Positions 6,739 through 13,418 of a DNA stretch of 13,418 nucleotides are shown piece by piece; position 1 is the stretch's first letter; each line of letters starts with the position of its first letter. The DNA comes from Methylococcaceae bacterium UBA4132 (GTDB lineage: Bacteria > Pseudomonadota > Gammaproteobacteria > Methylococcales > Methylomonadaceae), in assembly GCA_002380945.1 (NCBI GenBank), contig DFWO01000074.1, positions 1 through 13,418 on the forward strand, written 5' to 3'. The notes beneath the pieces are model-generated. The model was not told the origin of the DNA. It saw only the letters and a program-made list of their open reading frames with translations, and made no database searches. A program made the translations under genes and the position numbers.

Positions 6739-7577
6739 TTGATAAATTCTCTTCCAGCTTCAGTGAGTTGTGTTAAATCGTTATTTTCGCTTTTAACAAA
6801 TCCCATTATTATAAGAGATTCTATAATTTCTTCTGGTGAATCAGTAAAATCATTGGCTATTTCATCTAAAAGAAGATTTTCAATTGATACATTATTTCCC
6901 TCTCTTAATATTGATAGAAAACGTTTAGAAGTAATTCCACTAATATTTTTTGTAAATCTTCGATAATTGCCCTCGTCAACATCCTTAGCCTTTTTAATAA
7001 GTTCATTAGCCCTTGCAGTTAAAAATGAATTAACTAATTCTGATTCTAAAAGCCAAGTATGTTTATTTTTAGCTCTGTCTTTATGTTTTTCTTGCAATAA
7101 GATATATTTATTTCCAAAAACTGAGTATTGAATTTCATCCGAAGTATCTAAAGCATATAAATTTACAGATCGATTAGCGATAGCATAAATAGTACGCAAT
7201 TCTTCATACCACTTTCTATCAGACTTATCTGATGCCCAGCTTTCTAAATTCCACTTTAGAATACTTGTTGAATTTTTCATATTCTCTTCAGGGATATTAT
7301 AAACAACACGAAATACATTTTTTTCTTGTTGATTAATCTCTTCGCAAATATACCGATGAAAAGGGTCGGTAAGTGCTCTCATTTCACCAGTAATATGAAT
7401 ACATTCGCCTAAGCTATTTTTTTTCAGACTTTCTTGTATTAAATTGTTTGTTTCTCTATGCGTATTTTTTATATCTTCCCTAGAATATCCGTGAGAAATT
7501 ATTGTAGGTAATTTACTATTGATGCCGACTGACTCAAGAGTCTGCTCTAATTTTTTATTGGAATCGTTTTTAGCCAT
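6735..7577 (-). CDS. PLD-fold-like protein with C-terminal winged helix, function unknown
   Basis: 280 aa, soluble, not a family I can name. Residues 58-200 have the look of a TrmB-C/PLD-like alpha-beta unit: CIHITGEMRAL (59-69), a strand NVFRVVYNIP (87-96), then SVNLYALD (137-144), the strand-turn-strand YSVFGNKYILLQEKH (151-165), and WLLESELVNSFLTARANELI (175-194), where many PLD-like proteins have a display strand and closing helix. No HxKxxxxD motif is present, so no PLD catalysis is expected. The C-terminus (about 225-279) reads as a winged helix: ENLLLDEIAND, PEEIIESLIIMGFV, LTQLTEAGREFI. Such architecture suggests a regulator or sensor. It overlaps the radical SAM gene by eight nt (ATGGCTAA) and the nucleosidase gene by four; no strong ribosome site precedes it, so coupling is likely. 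Confidence 0.6.
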   Translation of the reverse strand: MAKNDSNKKLEQTLESVGINSKLPTIISHGYSREDIKNTHRETNNLIQESLKKNSLGECIHITGEMRALTDPFHRYICEEINQQEKNVFRVVYNIPEENMKNSTSILKWNLESWASDKSDRKWYEELRTIYAIANRSVNLYALDTSDEIQYSVFGNKYILLQEKHKDRAKNKHTWLLESELVNSFLTARANELIKKAKDVDEGNYRRFTKNISGITSKRFLSILREGNNVSIENLLLDEIANDFTDSPEEIIESLIIMGFVKSENNDLTQLTEAGREFIK

Positions 7578-8793
7578 CTTGATTTGCGCTATTGTTATTA
7601 TCCCAATTCAATTTTGTTTTCCATACATACTCATTTTGATTTGGTTTAAAAGAAAAACAAAGCGGTACAAGCTTCCCGTATTTACGATGTCTACTCCGAT
7701 TGGTGCAAGGCGTATTTTTATTTAAATCATGTCCAGCTATTTCATTATTATGTGTGTTATCCCATAAAATATTCCTGTTTTCATATCTGGCTACGCCAAA
7801 GCCAGTACATATCAAATTTGAACAAATCCTAATAATTCCATTAGGATGAACCATCACACGCTCTCCAAGTTTAACTGGGCAATAACCAAAATATTCAGCA
7901 TTTTCTTCAAAAACTTGTTTAGTAACAAAACACTGAGGGAGTCGTATGTCAATTTCAAAATGATTATTTGATATTTTCTGAGAAATTTCATCATACATTA
8001 TTACCCATTCTTCTGGACTGGGTGCAAAGTCGCCTGTCCATGTATCCATTGGAACGCCCGCTTTAAATAAATCATGAAAGTTAATTTGATATACGCCTAA
8101 ATTTTCTGCGAATCTAATCATCTTTTCAATGAGGAAAATATCATTGTCATCTTTTGTCAATAAAAGTTTATGTACACAGCAAGTTATTGAAACTTTGTAG
8201 CCCATGTTTATGGCTCGTTTAATACTTTTAACAGCTTTTTCAAATGTCCCATTTCCTCTAAGCATATCATTTGTTTCTTTGGAAAAACCATCTACGCTAA
8301 AAGCAATTTCATTAAGCTGTTTAAATTTAGGTTCTGATAATAATTGTGATATTGTTTGACCATTAGTATCTATACGAATATATTCATAGCCTATTTTTTT
8401 AGTTTCATCAATCAAATTCAATAATGGTTTTCTTTCTTCCCTATAGCCATAAAGCGTTGGCTCTCCTCCCAAAAATGTTACCTTAGATGCACCTAATTTT
8501 TTAAAAGTCTTTAATAATTCTATGGCATCATCTAAAGGAATTTCTTCATTTATATAATGATTAATACTTGGCTTATATATACATTGTTCACAAGCAATAT
8601 TACATCTATCAGTAATGTACATAAATACTTGCTTTAATTGCTTAAAATGATTAGCAAATTTTTTATCAACCAAGTAATTACCTATTGTATTCATTTGACT
8701 GAATGAGCTATTACTAACAAATAATTTTGATTCATTAGTTATATTTTCTTCTAACGTATTAATATAATTGCTATTCAATTTAATTACTTTCAT
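7570..8793 (-). CDS. Radical SAM enzyme with SPASM-like C-terminal cysteines
   Basis: Radical S-adenosylmethionine protein of 407 aa. The 4Fe-4S motif CNIACEQC gives Cys64, Cys68 and Cys71 (CxxxCxxC), followed by GGEPTLYG at 109-116 (SAM amino-group binding), RIDTNG (140-145) and FSVDGFS (165-171). The C-terminus carries Cys305 (YCPVKLGE), Cys324 and Cys329 (IRICSNLIC), Cys363 and Cys379, a spacing that suggests auxiliary cluster binding of the SPASM/twitch sort. The first about 55 residues are a lead without recognised domain. ATG at 8793 is preferred: AAGGA lies nine nt upstream, whereas the TTG two codons earlier sits only three nt from it. First gene of the cassette. Substrate is unknown; no RiPP precursor or peptide exporter is adjacent. 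Confidence 0.85.
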   Translation of the reverse strand: MKVIKLNSNYINTLEENITNESKLFVSNSSFSQMNTIGNYLVDKKFANHFKQLKQVFMYITDRCNIACEQCIYKPSINHYINEEIPLDDAIELLKTFKKLGASKVTFLGGEPTLYGYREERKPLLNLIDETKKIGYEYIRIDTNGQTISQLLSEPKFKQLNEIAFSVDGFSKETNDMLRGNGTFEKAVKSIKRAINMGYKVSITCCVHKLLLTKDDNDIFLIEKMIRFAENLGVYQINFHDLFKAGVPMDTWTGDFAPSPEEWVIMYDEISQKISNNHFEIDIRLPQCFVTKQVFEENAEYFGYCPVKLGERVMVHPNGIIRICSNLICTGFGVARYENRNILWDNTHNNEIAGHDLNKNTPCTNRSRHRKYGKLVPLCFSFKPNQNEYVWKTKLNWDNNNSANQDG

Positions 8794-8799
8794 GTCCAA

Positions 8800-8905
8800 G
8801 TTTCCTTTTTGTATCGTTACTATTCTAACAAAATCTTACTCATCCACATATTTTTCTTGCCAAATGCAACAAGCCAAGTAGCACCTTACAATCCCGTGAT
8901 GCTAA
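8800..8905 (-). promoter_or_regulatory. Leader region of the minus-strand cassette
   Basis: Upstream of the radical SAM start the minus strand has AAGGA as ribosome site and a possible -10, TAGAAT (8822-8827), with no good -35 at the standard distance. An activated or weak promoter is possible. No operator palindrome is evident. Confidence 0.3.
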
Positions 8906-8961
8906 GAGCGTGTTTTAAAAGTTCTAACCAAGAGGCAAAATGAGAGCTTTTGCTCTTGTTT
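8906..8961 (+). mobile_element. Solitary IS5-like terminus with subterminal hairpin
   Basis: Immediately after TAA (8903-8905) the sequence reads GAGCGTGTTTTAAAAGTTCT, resembling the element end at 128 (GAACGTGTTCAAAATCTC) and IS5-type termini, with a TNA-type flank. A hairpin follows: AAATGAGAGC (8938-8947), loop TTTT, GCTCTTGTTT (8952-8961), ten pairs including two G-T. No transposase and no opposing terminus are found up to 9222, so this is a relic or one end of a degenerate non-autonomous element. Confidence 0.4.
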
Positions 8962-9222
8962 AGGATGAAAAAGCGACCAATGCGAGCAAGCGATACCCGA
9001 CAGAACTGAATCCCGTAAGGCGGAATAGCTCTTGCGTATTACGCTATCACTGATATTCTCTACTCATTTTATTACAAGATAAACCCATGCAAGTCATAGC
9101 ATTTGAAACGCATCGGGTTATGGTATGATTCGGTTGTCTTTTTCTTGCCAGCAAGTCGCTCACATTTTAAAAAATCAGAAGCCAAGCCTATATATTTTTT
9201 ATATTTCAGATCAAGGATAATT
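8962..9222. other. Intergenic region upstream of mlaC
   Basis: No gene is supported here. A worn palindromic repeat, GGCGGAATAGCTC...GCGTATTACGC, lies at 9019-9043. A possible promoter for mlaC is TTGAAA (9103-9108) with TATGAT (9124-9129), spacer 15. A second weak candidate is TTGCCA at 9145-9150. The in-frame extension from 9103 into mlaC is judged non-coding. Confidence 0.4.
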
Positions 9223-9864
9223 ATGCGAAATCTAGCTAAACAATATGTAATACTTTGTTTATTTGTGATGTTAACCAGTTTAATGTCCGTTACTAAAGTG
9301 ATGGCGGGGGATTTGCAACTTCCGCAGCAAGTTATACAAAGTGTTTCGGAAAAATTACAGCAAAGACTACAGGACAAATCTTTTACCAAGGATTTTGCTC
9401 AAGTTACGCAATTTGTTAATGACATTATTGCTCCACATACGGATTTCGACATAATTGCACCGTTAGTTCTAGGGAAGCACTGGAAAACGGCAACTACTAA
9501 TGAACAAGAGCGTTTTAAACATGAATTTCAGACATTGCTGATAAGAGTCTATTCCCGAGCGTTTGTGGAGTATAACGATTGGTCAATACGTTTCATTCCT
9601 CTTGAACTGCCAAATGATGCTAAAAAAGTCATCGTAAAAACGGAGGTTACGCAACCTAGTCAACCACTTGTTCATGTAGATTACCGAATGTTCCTAAGTA
9701 AAGGCGAATGGAAAGTTTACGATATTATGATTGAGGGTGTAAGTCTAGTGACCAATTATCGTTCAACCTTTGACAACGAAATTCAAACCAAAGGTTCATT
9801 AAATGCTGTTATTGATATGCTGGTCAAACGGAATGCTGAAGCACTTAAAGCAAAAGCATCTTAA
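9223..9864 (+). CDS. mlaC: MlaC/Ttg2D-family periplasmic phospholipid-binding protein
   Basis: Soluble periplasmic carrier that shuttles phospholipids between the outer-membrane MlaA complex and the inner-membrane MlaFEDB transporter. It is 213 aa, typical. The start at 9223 is chosen because AAGGA lies five nt upstream and it gives a clean signal peptide: MRNLAK, hydrophobic YVILCLFVMLTSLM, then VMA with cleavage after Ala28. The mature part shows the family pattern: PHTDFDIIAPLVLGKHW, ERFKHEFQTLLIRVYSRAF, VDYRMFLSKGEWKVYDIMIE, GVSLVTNYRSTF. The usual neighbours mlaF, mlaE, mlaD and mlaB are absent on both sides, so it is an orphan copy. It could instead serve another MCE-type transporter or hopanoid transport, as some Ttg2D relatives do. 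Confidence 0.88.
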   Translation: MRNLAKQYVILCLFVMLTSLMSVTKVMAGDLQLPQQVIQSVSEKLQQRLQDKSFTKDFAQVTQFVNDIIAPHTDFDIIAPLVLGKHWKTATTNEQERFKHEFQTLLIRVYSRAFVEYNDWSIRFIPLELPNDAKKVIVKTEVTQPSQPLVHVDYRMFLSKGEWKVYDIMIEGVSLVTNYRSTFDNEIQTKGSLNAVIDMLVKRNAEALKAKAS

Positions 9865-9898
9865 TGGCTGGGATGCGTATTGGCTGTAGAATTTGCAA

Positions 9899-9922
9899 TC
9901 CGTAATAGCTTGCGTATCCGCC
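9899..9922. repeat. Degenerate REP-like repeat
   Basis: Read on the minus strand it is GGCGGATACGCAAGCTATTA then CGGA, which resembles the plus-strand sequence GGCGGAATAGCTCTTGCGTA at 9019-9038. Both look like worn versions of a GGCGGAATACGC-type palindrome, and they bracket mlaC. Confidence 0.45.
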
Positions 9923-10021
9923 AAATTTAACGAACTATCATGTAGTTAGGTTATTCCCTACACGCTGAAAATACGGCGCGAACCACTGTTACTGTATTCC
10001 CAGAGAATAAGCTAATGCCTA

Positions 10022-10051
10022 GAGGAGTATAAACTTAAGTTTGTACTCTTC
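10022..10051. repeat. 15-bp hairpin/palindrome upstream of trpF
   Basis: GAGGAGTATAAACTT (10022-10036) is complementary to AAGTTTGTACTCTTC (10037-10051) with two G-T pairs; the core AAACTTAAGTTT is a perfect palindrome. No T-run follows, so it is not a typical terminator. It lies about 115 nt before trpF and could be an operator for a dimeric regulator. It does not match the E. coli TrpR operator with its CTAG half-sites. Confidence 0.55.
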
Positions 10052-10164
10052 CGCACTTCCCAACAAAAAATCATAACTCATTATTCACTTATGGTTGCCA
10101 TCAATCAATTTAGTATTTTGTGTTATCCTATCGCGTTCTGTTTTTCATCGCCCAATATCACTTT

Positions 10165-10797
10165 ATGCGAACTCGCGTTAAAATTTGCGGTTTTACTCGT
10201 GTCGAAGACGCTGTTTATGCGGCTCATCAAGGTGCGGATGCCATTGGTTTGGTATTTTACGCGCCTAGTCCAAGGAATGTGACGATTGAACAGGCGATTA
10301 ACATCATTAACGCACTGCCTGCGTTTACGACTGTGGTGGCGTTATTTGTTGATGAATCAGAAGCCAAAATACGCGATGTGTTAAAGCAAATGCCGATTGA
10401 TTGTCTGCAATTTCATGGTGATGAATCGGCTAGTGCGTGTCGGCTTTATGGTAAACGTTATATTAAAGCAGTGCGTATGCAGGCTAATACGGATATAGCT
10501 CAACTTACTGAGCAGTATCATGATTCCGCTGGTTTGTTGCTGGATGCTTATCATCCTGATACTAAAGGCGGCACAGGGCAGTCATTTGATTGGGCGTTAA
10601 TTCCTAAACAGTGTGCGTTACCGATTATTTTGGCAGGTGGTTTGGATGCAACCAATGCTAAACAAGCGATACAAGCAGTTCGACCTTACGCGCTGGATGT
10701 GAGTAGTGGCGTGGAATCAAGCAGAGGCATTAAGGATGCCTTGAAAGTAGCAGCATTTATACAACAAGTTAATGAGAGTGATAGAGAAATAACATGA
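10165..10797 (+). CDS. trpF: Phosphoribosylanthranilate isomerase
   Basis: Amadori isomerisation of N-(5-phosphoribosyl)anthranilate to CdRP, third step from chorismate in tryptophan synthesis. A monofunctional (beta/alpha)8 barrel of 210 aa, not fused to TrpC. Key residues: Cys8 as general base (VKICGFTR), Asp127 as general acid (LLLDAYH), phosphate-binding GGTGQSFDW (136-143), LAGGL (156-160) and LDVSSGVE (177-184). The ATG at 10165 gives the family N-terminus MRTRVKICG; the longer in-frame reading from 10120 adds 15 atypical residues. No clear ribosome site precedes it. Its end overlaps trpB by four nt (ATGA), the normal gammaproteobacterial trpFBA arrangement. Confidence 0.95.
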   Translation: MRTRVKICGFTRVEDAVYAAHQGADAIGLVFYAPSPRNVTIEQAINIINALPAFTTVVALFVDESEAKIRDVLKQMPIDCLQFHGDESASACRLYGKRYIKAVRMQANTDIAQLTEQYHDSAGLLLDAYHPDTKGGTGQSFDWALIPKQCALPIILAGGLDATNAKQAIQAVRPYALDVSSGVESSRGIKDALKVAAFIQQVNESDREIT

Positions 10798-11996
10798 CCG
10801 AAAAATATAATATGCCCGATGCGCGGGGACATTTTGGCCCTTATGGCGGGTTGTTCGTTGCTGAAACGTTGATTCCACCTATTCAGGAATTGAATGCTGC
10901 TTATCAGCAGTATATGAATGACCCAGAATTTATTGCTGAACTGGATGCTGATTTACAGCATTATGTCGGTCGTCCGTCGCCTTTGTATTATGCAGAGCGT
11001 TGGAGTCGTGAACTCGGCGGCGCGCAGATTTATTTAAAACGTGAAGATTTGAATCATACGGGTTCACATAAAATCAATAACACGGTGGGTCAAGCGTTGC
11101 TTGCTAAACGTATGGGCAAAACGCGTATTATTGCGGAAACAGGCGCAGGTCAACACGGTGTTGCAACAGCAACAGTGGCGGCACGTTTGGGCTTGGAATG
11201 CGTGGTGTATATGGGCGCGGTGGATGTTGCCCGTCAATCATTAAACGTGTATCGCATGAAGTTATTGGGTGCAACAGTCGTAGCGGTTGAATCAGGTTCT
11301 AAAACCTTGAAAGATGCCCTGAACGAAGCGTTACGCGATTGGGTCACGAATGTTGATAATACCTTTTATATTATTGGCACAGTGGCAGGCCCCCATCCGT
11401 ACCCTGCTATGGTTAGAGATTTTCAAGCGATTATCGGACGTGAGGCAAAACAACAATGTTTAGCACAAGCAGGACGTTTACCCGATGCTTTAGTGGCGTG
11501 TGTCGGTGGCGGCTCTAATGCGATTGGTTTGTTTTATCCGTTTATTGATGATGAATCAGTGAAGTTAATCGGTGTCGAAGCGGCAGGTGATGGTGTTGAA
11601 ACAGGCAGACATTCCGCGCCTTTATGTGCAGGTAAACCAGGTGTATTACACGGCAACCGTACTTATTTAATGGCGGATGAAGACGGCGAAATTATTGAAA
11701 CCCATTCGATTTCAGCAGGACTCGATTACCCTGGTGTGGGTCCTGAACACGCATGGTTGAAAGATACGGGACGCGCTCAATACGTTAATATCACTGATGA
11801 TGAAGCGTTGGAAGGTTTCCACGCCTTAACCCGCATGGAAGGTATTATTCCCGCGCTGGAATCTGCTCATGCAATGGCATACACCATGAAACTCGCACCG
11901 ACCATGCGTAAAGATGAAATCATCATTGTTAATTTGTCAGGTCGTGGCGATAAAGATATGCAAACGATGGCAAGACGTGAAGGAATAGAATTATGA
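10794..11996 (+). CDS. trpB: Tryptophan synthase beta subunit
   Basis: PLP enzyme that joins indole, received through the tunnel from TrpA, to L-serine to make tryptophan. It is 400 aa, normal for TrpB1. PLP Schiff-base Lys93 lies in HTGSHKINN, catalytic Glu115 in ETGAGQHG, and the PLP phosphate loop GGGSNAIG at 238-245. The N-terminal RGHFGPYGGLFVAETL and the C-terminal LSGRGDKD (PLP pyridine-binding Ser region) are intact. It overlaps trpF and trpA by four nt each, so the three are translationally coupled. Confidence 0.98.
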   Translation: MTEKYNMPDARGHFGPYGGLFVAETLIPPIQELNAAYQQYMNDPEFIAELDADLQHYVGRPSPLYYAERWSRELGGAQIYLKREDLNHTGSHKINNTVGQALLAKRMGKTRIIAETGAGQHGVATATVAARLGLECVVYMGAVDVARQSLNVYRMKLLGATVVAVESGSKTLKDALNEALRDWVTNVDNTFYIIGTVAGPHPYPAMVRDFQAIIGREAKQQCLAQAGRLPDALVACVGGGSNAIGLFYPFIDDESVKLIGVEAAGDGVETGRHSAPLCAGKPGVLHGNRTYLMADEDGEIIETHSISAGLDYPGVGPEHAWLKDTGRAQYVNITDDEALEGFHALTRMEGIIPALESAHAMAYTMKLAPTMRKDEIIIVNLSGRGDKDMQTMARREGIEL

Positions 11997-12796
11997 GCCG
12001 ATTAGCAACAACTTTTGCAGAACTGGAAAAAACAGGGCGTAAAGCCTTAATTCCGTTTATTACCGCAGGTGATCCACAGCCTGATTTTACCGTGCCGATG
12101 ATGCACGCAATGGTCGAAGCAGGTGTTAATGTTATTGAGTTAGGAGTACCATTTTCTGATCCAATGGCAGATGGTCCTGTCATTCAACGTGCTAGTGAAC
12201 GTGCATTAGCCCATAAAATGAGCTTGAGAAAAACCTTAGCGGTTGCTACCGAATTTCGTAAAACTAATACAACCACGCCTGTCGTGATTATGGGTTATTT
12301 GAATCCGATTGAAGCAATGGGTTATGAAGCCTTTGCCGATGCTGCACAAACGGCAGATATTGATGGCGTGTTGACGGTGGATTTACCGCCCGAAGAAGCA
12401 GAAGAATGTACCGCGTTATTGAAAGCGAGAGGTATAGACCCCATCTTTTTGTTAGCCCCTAACAGTACGGATGAACGCATTGAAAAAATGGACGCATTGG
12501 GTAGTGGTTATATTTATTATGTATCGCTGAAAGGCGTAACAGGTGCGGGGCATTTGAATACTGCCGATGTGGAACACAAACTGCAACAAATTAAAGCCCA
12601 TACTAAGCTACCTGTCGGTATCGGCTTTGGTGTTAAAGATGCTGAGACGGCAAAAATAGTGTCGGCATTAGGTGATGGTGTGGTGGTTGGTAGTGCGTTG
12701 ATTAGCAAAATTGAAGCTAACTTGGACAATCCGACCCAAGCTACAAATGAAATAATCGAATTATTAACAGCCATGCGTTCTGCAATGGACAGTTAA
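11993..12796 (+). CDS. trpA: Tryptophan synthase alpha subunit
   Basis: Aldol cleavage of indole-3-glycerol phosphate to indole and glyceraldehyde 3-phosphate, feeding indole to TrpB in the alpha2beta2 complex. TIM barrel of 267 aa. Catalytic Glu49 (IELGVPFSDP) and Asp60 (ADGP) stand at the same numbers as in Salmonella TrpA. PFITAGDP near residue 21, FLLAPNSTD and the phosphate-binding GIGFGVKD and VVGSALI segments are present. AAGGA eight nt upstream within trpB is a good ribosome site. Followed by accD after 16 nt. Confidence 0.98.
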   Translation: MSRLATTFAELEKTGRKALIPFITAGDPQPDFTVPMMHAMVEAGVNVIELGVPFSDPMADGPVIQRASERALAHKMSLRKTLAVATEFRKTNTTTPVVIMGYLNPIEAMGYEAFADAAQTADIDGVLTVDLPPEEAEECTALLKARGIDPIFLLAPNSTDERIEKMDALGSGYIYYVSLKGVTGAGHLNTADVEHKLQQIKAHTKLPVGIGFGVKDAETAKIVSALGDGVVVGSALISKIEANLDNPTQATNEIIELLTAMRSAMDS

Positions 12797-12812
12797 GCGA
12801 GAGTATAAAGAC

Positions 12813-13418
12813 ATGAGTTGGTTTAAAAAATTAGTTCCATCCACCATTAGAACCGAAGGCTCTAATAAAAAAGTGACTGTACCTGAGGGCTTGTGGAATA
12901 AATGCCCAAGTTGTAATGCCATTCTTTATAATATTGAACTGGAAAAAAACTACAGTGTTTGTCCCAAGTGTGAACACCATTTGCGTATTTCTGCGCGTAC
13001 GCGGTTAAATTTATTTTTGGATGAACAAGAGCGTGAAGAAATTGCTAAACACGTTAAACCTATTGATCCTTTGAAATTTAAAGACAGTAAAAAATATAAA
13101 GATCGCATTAGCCAAGCGCAAAAACAAACCAAAGAACCCGATGCTTTAGTGGTGATGAAAGGTCAATTGCATGGTCAAGATGTCGTGGTAGCGGCATTTG
13201 AATTCAGTTTCATGGGTGGTTCTATGGGGTCGGTCGTGGGTGAAAAGTTTGTCCGTGGCATCAATAAAAGCGTTGAATTAGGCATTCCATTCGTGGTGTT
13301 TACTGCCAGTGGTGGTGCGCGTATGCAGGAATCATTGTTTTCGTTATTTCAAATGGCAAAAACCAGCGCAGCGTTAACCAAACTAGCGGATGCTGGTCTT
13401 CCCTATATTTCTTGTATG
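12813..13418 (+). CDS. accD: Acetyl-CoA carboxylase carboxyltransferase beta subunit, partial (3' cut by window)
   Basis: Beta subunit of the carboxyltransferase that, with AccA, transfers carboxyl from biotin to acetyl-CoA, giving malonyl-CoA for fatty acid synthesis. The first 202 codons of about 290 are present. MSWFKKLVPSTI is the standard start. The zinc ribbon is complete, with Cys31, Cys34, Cys50 and Cys53 (CPSC, CPKC). The crotonase-fold part shows FMGGSMGSVVGEK and the oxyanion-type TASGGARMQE. It lies 16 nt after trpA, as in many gammaproteobacteria, and is probably read from the trp transcript as well as an internal promoter. folC usually follows but lies outside. Confidence 0.97.
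   Translation, partial: MSWFKKLVPSTIRTEGSNKKVTVPEGLWNKCPSCNAILYNIELEKNYSVCPKCEHHLRISARTRLNLFLDEQEREEIAKHVKPIDPLKFKDSKKYKDRISQAQKQTKEPDALVVMKGQLHGQDVVVAAFEFSFMGGSMGSVVGEKFVRGINKSVELGIPFVVFTASGGARMQESLFSLFQMAKTSAALTKLADAGLPYISCM

Larger units (their letters stand above)
9865..10164. other. Intergenic region between mlaC and trpF
   Basis: No gene is supported. It carries a degenerate palindromic repeat, TCCGTAATAGCTTGCGTATC to 9922, related in inverted orientation to the repeat at 9019-9043, and the hairpin described separately at 10022-10051. A trp leader peptide with tandem Trp codons is not visible. Promoter-like elements near 10089-10129 are poor matches. Confidence 0.45.

Noticed and set aside
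6735..7577. Catalytic phospholipase D-type nuclease
   Set aside because: No HxKxxxxD motif is found anywhere in the protein, so only the fold resemblance is kept.
7519..7725. Plus-strand reading frame of 68 codons across the radical SAM / winged-helix junction
   Set aside because: It is antisense to two well-supported genes and encodes no known motif; likewise the other antisense frames within 5519-6966.
7570..8793. Prokaryotic viperin (antiviral ddhNTP synthase)
   Set aside because: The cluster motif surroundings (CNIACEQCIY) and the cysteine-rich SPASM-like C-terminus differ from viperins; no CMP kinase-like partner is nearby.
9103..9222. N-terminal extension of MlaC by 40 residues from a TTG at 9103
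   Set aside because: It has no ribosome site, would bury the signal peptide behind a charged segment and overlaps promoter-like sequence; the ATG at 9223 has AAGGA and a clean signal peptide.
10022..10051. Rho-independent terminator of mlaC
   Set aside because: The stem is A+T-rich at its core and followed by CCGCACTTCC, not a T-run.
10091..10282. Small plus-strand reading frame of 63 codons overlapping the trpF start
   Set aside because: It overlaps trpF in another frame and has no recognisable motif or ribosome site.
1..13418. tRNA, rRNA, riboswitch or replication origin
   Set aside because: No cloverleaf with a T-loop GTTCRA signature, no rRNA-like segment, no T-box or other riboswitch core and no DnaA-box cluster was seen by eye; a covariance-model scan was not possible.

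Overview
The window looks like chromosome from a low-to-moderate GC gammaproteobacterium, probably a sulfur-oxidising or methane-oxidising type lineage (Thiotrichales/Beggiatoa-like or Methylococcales-like). This rests on the gammaproteobacterial character of IlvBNC and TrpFBA-AccD, the trpF-trpB-trpA-accD order, and short palindromic dispersed repeats. The exact taxon is an inference.

Layout. (a) 1-345: a nest of mobile-element debris on the minus strand. It holds the 5' end of an IS5-family transposase with its terminal sequence, apparently inserted into a decayed IS982-family transposase. (b) 500-3842: the branched-chain amino acid operon ilvB-ilvN-ilvC (acetolactate synthase large and small subunits, ketol-acid reductoisomerase) behind a recognisable promoter, closed by a palindromic repeat and a strong bidirectional terminator at 3912-3944. 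(c) 4031-4437: a compact HicB-HicA type II toxin-antitoxin pair. (d) 8793-4548, minus strand: four tightly packed genes visibly richer in A+T than their flanks. In transcription order they are a radical SAM/SPASM-like enzyme, a PLD-fold-like plus winged-helix protein with no catalytic HKD, a two-domain protein with a Rossmann-like N-terminus and an MTAN/PNP-type nucleosidase C-terminus, and an exonuclease III-type AP endonuclease. The junctions are 8-nt overlap, 4-nt overlap and 16-nt gap. (e) 8800-9222: a non-coding stretch with an IS5-like terminus, a hairpin and a degenerate palindromic repeat. (f) 9223-9864: an orphan mlaC (periplasmic phospholipid carrier). (g) 10165-13418: trpF-trpB-trpA with 4-nt overlaps, then the start of accD, cut by the window edge.

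Function. Blocks b and g are core biosynthesis: isoleucine/valine, the last steps of tryptophan, and malonyl-CoA formation. Blocks c and d are accessory. The four-gene cassette is the best candidate for an undescribed system. PNP/MTAN-fold nucleosidases are known effectors in anti-phage systems (for example ATP cleavage in Detocs), and a regulator-like partner, a radical SAM enzyme and a nuclease in one tight operon next to a toxin-antitoxin locus fit a conflict or nucleotide-signalling module. Its substrate and role cannot be read from the sequence.
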